From the NCBI GenBank assembly GCA_035550295.1, contig DASZPJ010000018.1, forward strand, positions 1-30,708: a stretch of DNA of 30,708 bases, written 5' to 3'. Made by a program: the position numbers and the translations under genes. Numbering within the stretch: position 1 is the first letter of the stretch; every line of letters starts with the position of its first letter. Positions 28,349 through 30,708 of this stretch are shown piece by piece. Under the pieces are notes generated by a model. It had not been told where the DNA came from, searched no databases, and saw only the letters and a list, made by a program, of their open reading frames with translations. The DNA comes from DASZPJ01 sp035550295 (GTDB lineage: Bacteria > Patescibacteriota > Saccharimonadia > Saccharimonadales > UBA4665).

Positions 28349-30348
28349 TCAAAACCCCTGTCCGGGTCACCAGTAGTTATGCCGTTTAAGAAGAATTCAC
28401 CGTGCCTGAGTTCCTGGTCAGTGGTTGGTTTGGTGACAAGTGAAGGACAGGTACTGTACACACTAAGCACCCGGCCGTCATCGGTATTGCCGTCATTCTC
28501 CACGACCCTGAAGTAGTAATCGTAAGCCCCTGCCGCAATATTGTCCTGGATAGCCCAGTCGTACTCCATATATTCTCCTGTACCAACCGCCGTAGGGTTA
28601 GTGAAGCCGGTACTTGTAGCAGCGCTCTCGTAGAAGTTTTCGTAATCACCGGCGGTGGTGCCAGCCAGCAAAGAAGATGGCAGTTGGTTGCCGTCCGTCA
28701 GGCCACTAACGGAGTCATAGTGCCAGTCGCGGCCGCCAATTGTGTTGCTGTTACTGTCGACGTCATACCACGTACCACTGAAGCAGTCTTGCGAAGCGTC
28801 ACCTTTGGCATACTGGAGTTTCATGGCAACGGAGTTGATCGCGAGTGGCTGGCCAGTGACTTGGATTTGCACGCGGATGCGTAATTGGCTGCCGTTTACG
28901 GGTGGGTTATAAGGAGCCGGAATGGCATGGAGCTGTTCGTCCAGCGCAAGATCCAGGCTACCAGTCGGCCAGGGATCTGTTTCGGTATAACTATTGATTG
29001 GCGCGTACCATTCGTAATGTTTCAGGGTAAAGTTCACTTTCTGGGCAACTACCACGTCCACATAAGACGGCAGGTTGCTCTGCGAACTCAGGGTTACCGT
29101 AACTGTATGGGTGTGCGTGGCCGAAGCGTCATCTTCGTTCAGGTTAAGGTCGAGGGTTTGGGCCGCCGTTGCCGATGGCGGGCCACTGGTAGTGGTGTAG
29201 ACATTGGTGTGTGAAGTCTGCCCTTTATATTGCTGGTTATAAGCTCCGCTGCTATTGGGTCGGAGGAATACTCCATTGTATGCTCCGCCCGAATTCGACA
29301 ATATGATCCACCCGGTACCTGGGTCGGCATCAAATAATGCCAGGAAGTTAAGGGTAATAGCTGAAGTATCTGCCGTCAATTGGCCAAGGATCGGCTCGTT
29401 GTATGGCGGATCGCCATTACCGGCAGCAGTACCGCCAGCAGTAACCGGCGCGGCACTGGTGGCATTACCATGTGGGACAGTGTGGGTGTGAGTAACGGAC
29501 GCGGTGGCCGTACAACCACCCAGAAAACAAACATTGTTAATGCTGGCCTGGGCGCTGGCCGCATTGAGAGTAAAGTCATTGCAGGTTGTGGGCGGGCTGG
29601 AACTGGAGGAACAGACCTGGTTGGTGACAGTGTCACTGCCCCCAGAAGTAATGCTGCTGCCGTTCCACTCCCTGATCATGTCATTATCCTGCGCGCTATA
29701 GCGAGTAACGTTGGCGACATTGGTCAAACTGGTAAACATTGCGATCGCATGAGTTGGAATGATGTTGGGTATACAGGCCGCACCACCAACGTTATAACGG
29801 ATTAATTCCAGGCTGCGATATTGGGGTAAATCAGTGTTGGCGGCAGAATTATAGTTGCTATCAGCGCCAATAGCCAGTGATGGCACGGTATGCGTATGTC
29901 CGCCAGCGGACACCCCGGTGTTTGTTCCGCCTTCGAGTGTCCCGGTCGTGGCGCTTACCACGCCCGAACTGACAGTCGGTGTGGTTTGGCCGCCGCCACC
30001 GGTAGTACCGACATTAGCCACTGAGTCGCCACGAATAAACAAGTTAGTTGGGTCAGTGCCGTTAATGTTGTGGCTGGAGTCTACCGCCTCCCAGCCGCTT
30101 GGAAGAGTCGTGCCGTTAAGCGATGGGTCCCAAAACAACATCATATGGACACTGCAGGCGGCGCTGGCAGGCAGCATAAATACCAGGTTGCTGGCCATTA
30201 CTACCACAAGCATAAGGACGATTTTGCCTAGTTTTGTAAGCCGGCCAAAGTTTGCCCGGATGTTTTGCCAGTCCGCGCCGAACACATCAACCCGGTCGCC
30301 AACCTCGATTTTCACCTTTTGATCTCCCTTTTGCTTCTTGATCTTCAA
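28336..30348 (-). CDS. Large surface protein with three HTHTV tail-fibre-like modules
   Basis: A 670-aa secreted protein. A hydrophobic signal segment (about 41-63) ends in PASAAC, after an unusually long ~38-residue charged N-terminus. Residues 67-445 contain three tandem modules, each with a strand near its start (MLFWD, AMFTS, ALFDA), a central HTHTV (151-155, 287-291, 412-416) and a closing Y-x-x-(L/P)-x-(L/V) strand. H-x-H pairs of this type bind metal in phage tail-fibre tips. Residues 450-670 are beta-rich and end in LRHGEFFLNG...GFEW, like other CPR surface proteins. The start is TTG 30348 with GGGAG upstream; GTG at 30312 is an alternative. Adhesion is inferred. Confidence 0.8.
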   Translation of the reverse strand: MKIKKQKGDQKVKIEVGDRVDVFGADWQNIRANFGRLTKLGKIVLMLVVVMASNLVFMLPASAACSVHMMLFWDPSLNGTTLPSGWEAVDSSHNINGTDPTNLFIRGDSVANVGTTGGGGQTTPTVSSGVVSATTGTLEGGTNTGVSAGGHTHTVPSLAIGADSNYNSAANTDLPQYRSLELIRYNVGGAACIPNIIPTHAIAMFTSLTNVANVTRYSAQDNDMIREWNGSSITSGGSDTVTNQVCSSSSSPPTTCNDFTLNAASAQASINNVCFLGGCTATASVTHTHTVPHGNATSAAPVTAGGTAAGNGDPPYNEPILGQLTADTSAITLNFLALFDADPGTGWIILSNSGGAYNGVFLRPNSSGAYNQQYKGQTSHTNVYTTTSGPPSATAAQTLDLNLNEDDASATHTHTVTVTLSSQSNLPSYVDVVVAQKVNFTLKHYEWYAPINSYTETDPWPTGSLDLALDEQLHAIPAPYNPPVNGSQLRIRVQIQVTGQPLAINSVAMKLQYAKGDASQDCFSGTWYDVDSNSNTIGGRDWHYDSVSGLTDGNQLPSSLLAGTTAGDYENFYESAATSTGFTNPTAVGTGEYMEYDWAIQDNIAAGAYDYYFRVVENDGNTDDGRVLSVYSTCPSLVTKPTTDQELRHGEFFLNGITTGDPDRGFEWAD

Positions 30349-30407
30349 GCTTTAGCTCCCATCGAAAGCATATCCGTTTCTATGGTAACACCTGCCAGTT
30401 GACAGGG

Positions 30408-30536
30408 CTAGGCTGTTTTGAAAAGTGGATCTGTTAAGATCAGCTTCCTGAGCTGTTCCTGCTGGCGCCGTTCTTGCCGTGGCAGGCGCTTTAGCAGCCG
30501 ATCGTCCTGCTGTTTACGCTGTTTGTCTTGTTTCAT
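30408..30536 (-). CDS. Very small basic protein, 42 aa
   Basis: Reads MKQDKQRKQQDD... to ...LTDPLFKTA and is rich in Lys, Arg and Gln, so it is hydrophilic and probably helical. ATG 30536 has AAGGA about 8 nt upstream, and the frame lies 17 nt after the stop of one surface protein and 59 nt before the next, all on the same strand. That spacing supports a real gene within the operon. No family is recognised. Confidence 0.6.
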   Translation of the reverse strand: MKQDKQRKQQDDRLLKRLPRQERRQQEQLRKLILTDPLFKTA

Positions 30537-30553
30537 TGCTGCTTCCTTTTACC

Positions 30554-30708
30554 TTAATATTTACTGTAGTAGTTAATTTGTATCTCGCCGGCACGAATTA
30601 CGTCATTGGCGGCACCAACCGTCATTTCGACGCGAACATTCAAGACGGTTGAGCCAGGTGTAATCGTACCGCAACCAGTCAGGTTACTAATGTTGCTGGT
30701 CACGAACG
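30554..30708 (-). CDS. C-terminal fragment of a beta-rich surface protein (partial)
   Basis: The last 50 residues of a gene entering from the right edge, reading FVTSNISNLTGCG... to ...QINYYSKY. Alternating hydrophobic residues (TVLNVRVEMTV, VIRAGEIQINYY) suggest a beta sandwich. It is co-directional with the 42-aa gene and the large surface protein, so it is probably part of a secreted-protein cluster. The missing N-terminus prevents assignment. Confidence 0.7.
   Translation of the reverse strand, partial: FVTSNISNLTGCGTITPGSTVLNVRVEMTVGAANDVIRAGEIQINYYSKY

Noticed and set aside
1..30708. Possible alternative genetic code (UGA read as Gly, as in Gracilibacteria)
   Set aside because: TGA ends genes at 3581 and 15298 in ATGA overlaps with the next start, and no real gene contains in-frame TGA.

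Overview
The window is about 30.7 kb of dense chromosomal DNA, most likely from a Patescibacteria (CPR) genome and probably Saccharibacteria (TM7). The evidence is a class I (archaeal-type) lysyl-tRNA synthetase, a cysteine-free long-tailed L31, a short EF-Ts, a short prolyl-tRNA synthetase, a PEP-utiliser phosphotransferase without its TIM barrel, and several secreted or membrane proteins of no recognisable family. TGA is used as an ordinary stop (for example at 3581, 15298 and 10690), so the Gracilibacteria-type UGA=Gly code does not apply. No tRNA, rRNA, CRISPR array or transposase was seen. No gene-free stretch exceeds 300 bases; the longest is 18927-19109, which holds a short hairpin repeat.

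Layout. 1-9000 (minus strand): start of an unidentified gene, class I lysS, an HD hydrolase coupled to a PEP-utilising phosphotransferase, greA, a short proS preceded by a glutamate-5-kinase-like gene, a CPBP protease and the RseP site-2 protease. 9052-10690 (plus): an L,D-transpeptidase, then a self-contained element carrying a 23S-intervening-sequence-type four-helix-bundle gene between heptad-repeat inverted arms. 10677-16074 (minus): frr, an unknown 436-aa gene in the position usually held by pyrH, tsf, rpsB with a structured leader, a Cys/His-containing unknown, and a HAD phosphatase coupled to an unknown gene. 16196-18926 (plus): rpmE with a clear terminator, a small membrane protein, prfA and prmC, the last three overlapping by 11 nt at each junction. 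19110-23242 (minus): HtrA protease, a polytopic membrane protein and an LCP (LytR-CpsA-Psr) protein. 23347-25570 (plus): signal peptidase I, a GNAT acetyltransferase and parB. 25567-26623 (minus): a short coiled-coil protein and parA, convergent with parB. 26737-30708: an exported helical protein (plus) and a minus-strand cluster of surface proteins, one with three tandem tail-fibre-like HTHTV modules.

Themes. The translation genes (lysS, proS, rpsB, tsf, frr, rpmE, prfA, prmC, greA) are interleaved with an envelope and secretion set (RseP, CPBP, L,D-transpeptidase, HtrA, LCP, LepB, surface proteins). A recurrent feature is a TANNNT -10 box only 6-10 nt upstream of the start codon in about fifteen genes with no Shine-Dalgarno, which suggests widespread leaderless or near-leaderless mRNAs. 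Other genes (greA, rpsB, tsf, the L,D-transpeptidase, parA and some surface genes) have conventional Shine-Dalgarno leaders. Several start codons below were chosen because a longer reading frame would begin upstream of the predicted transcription start.
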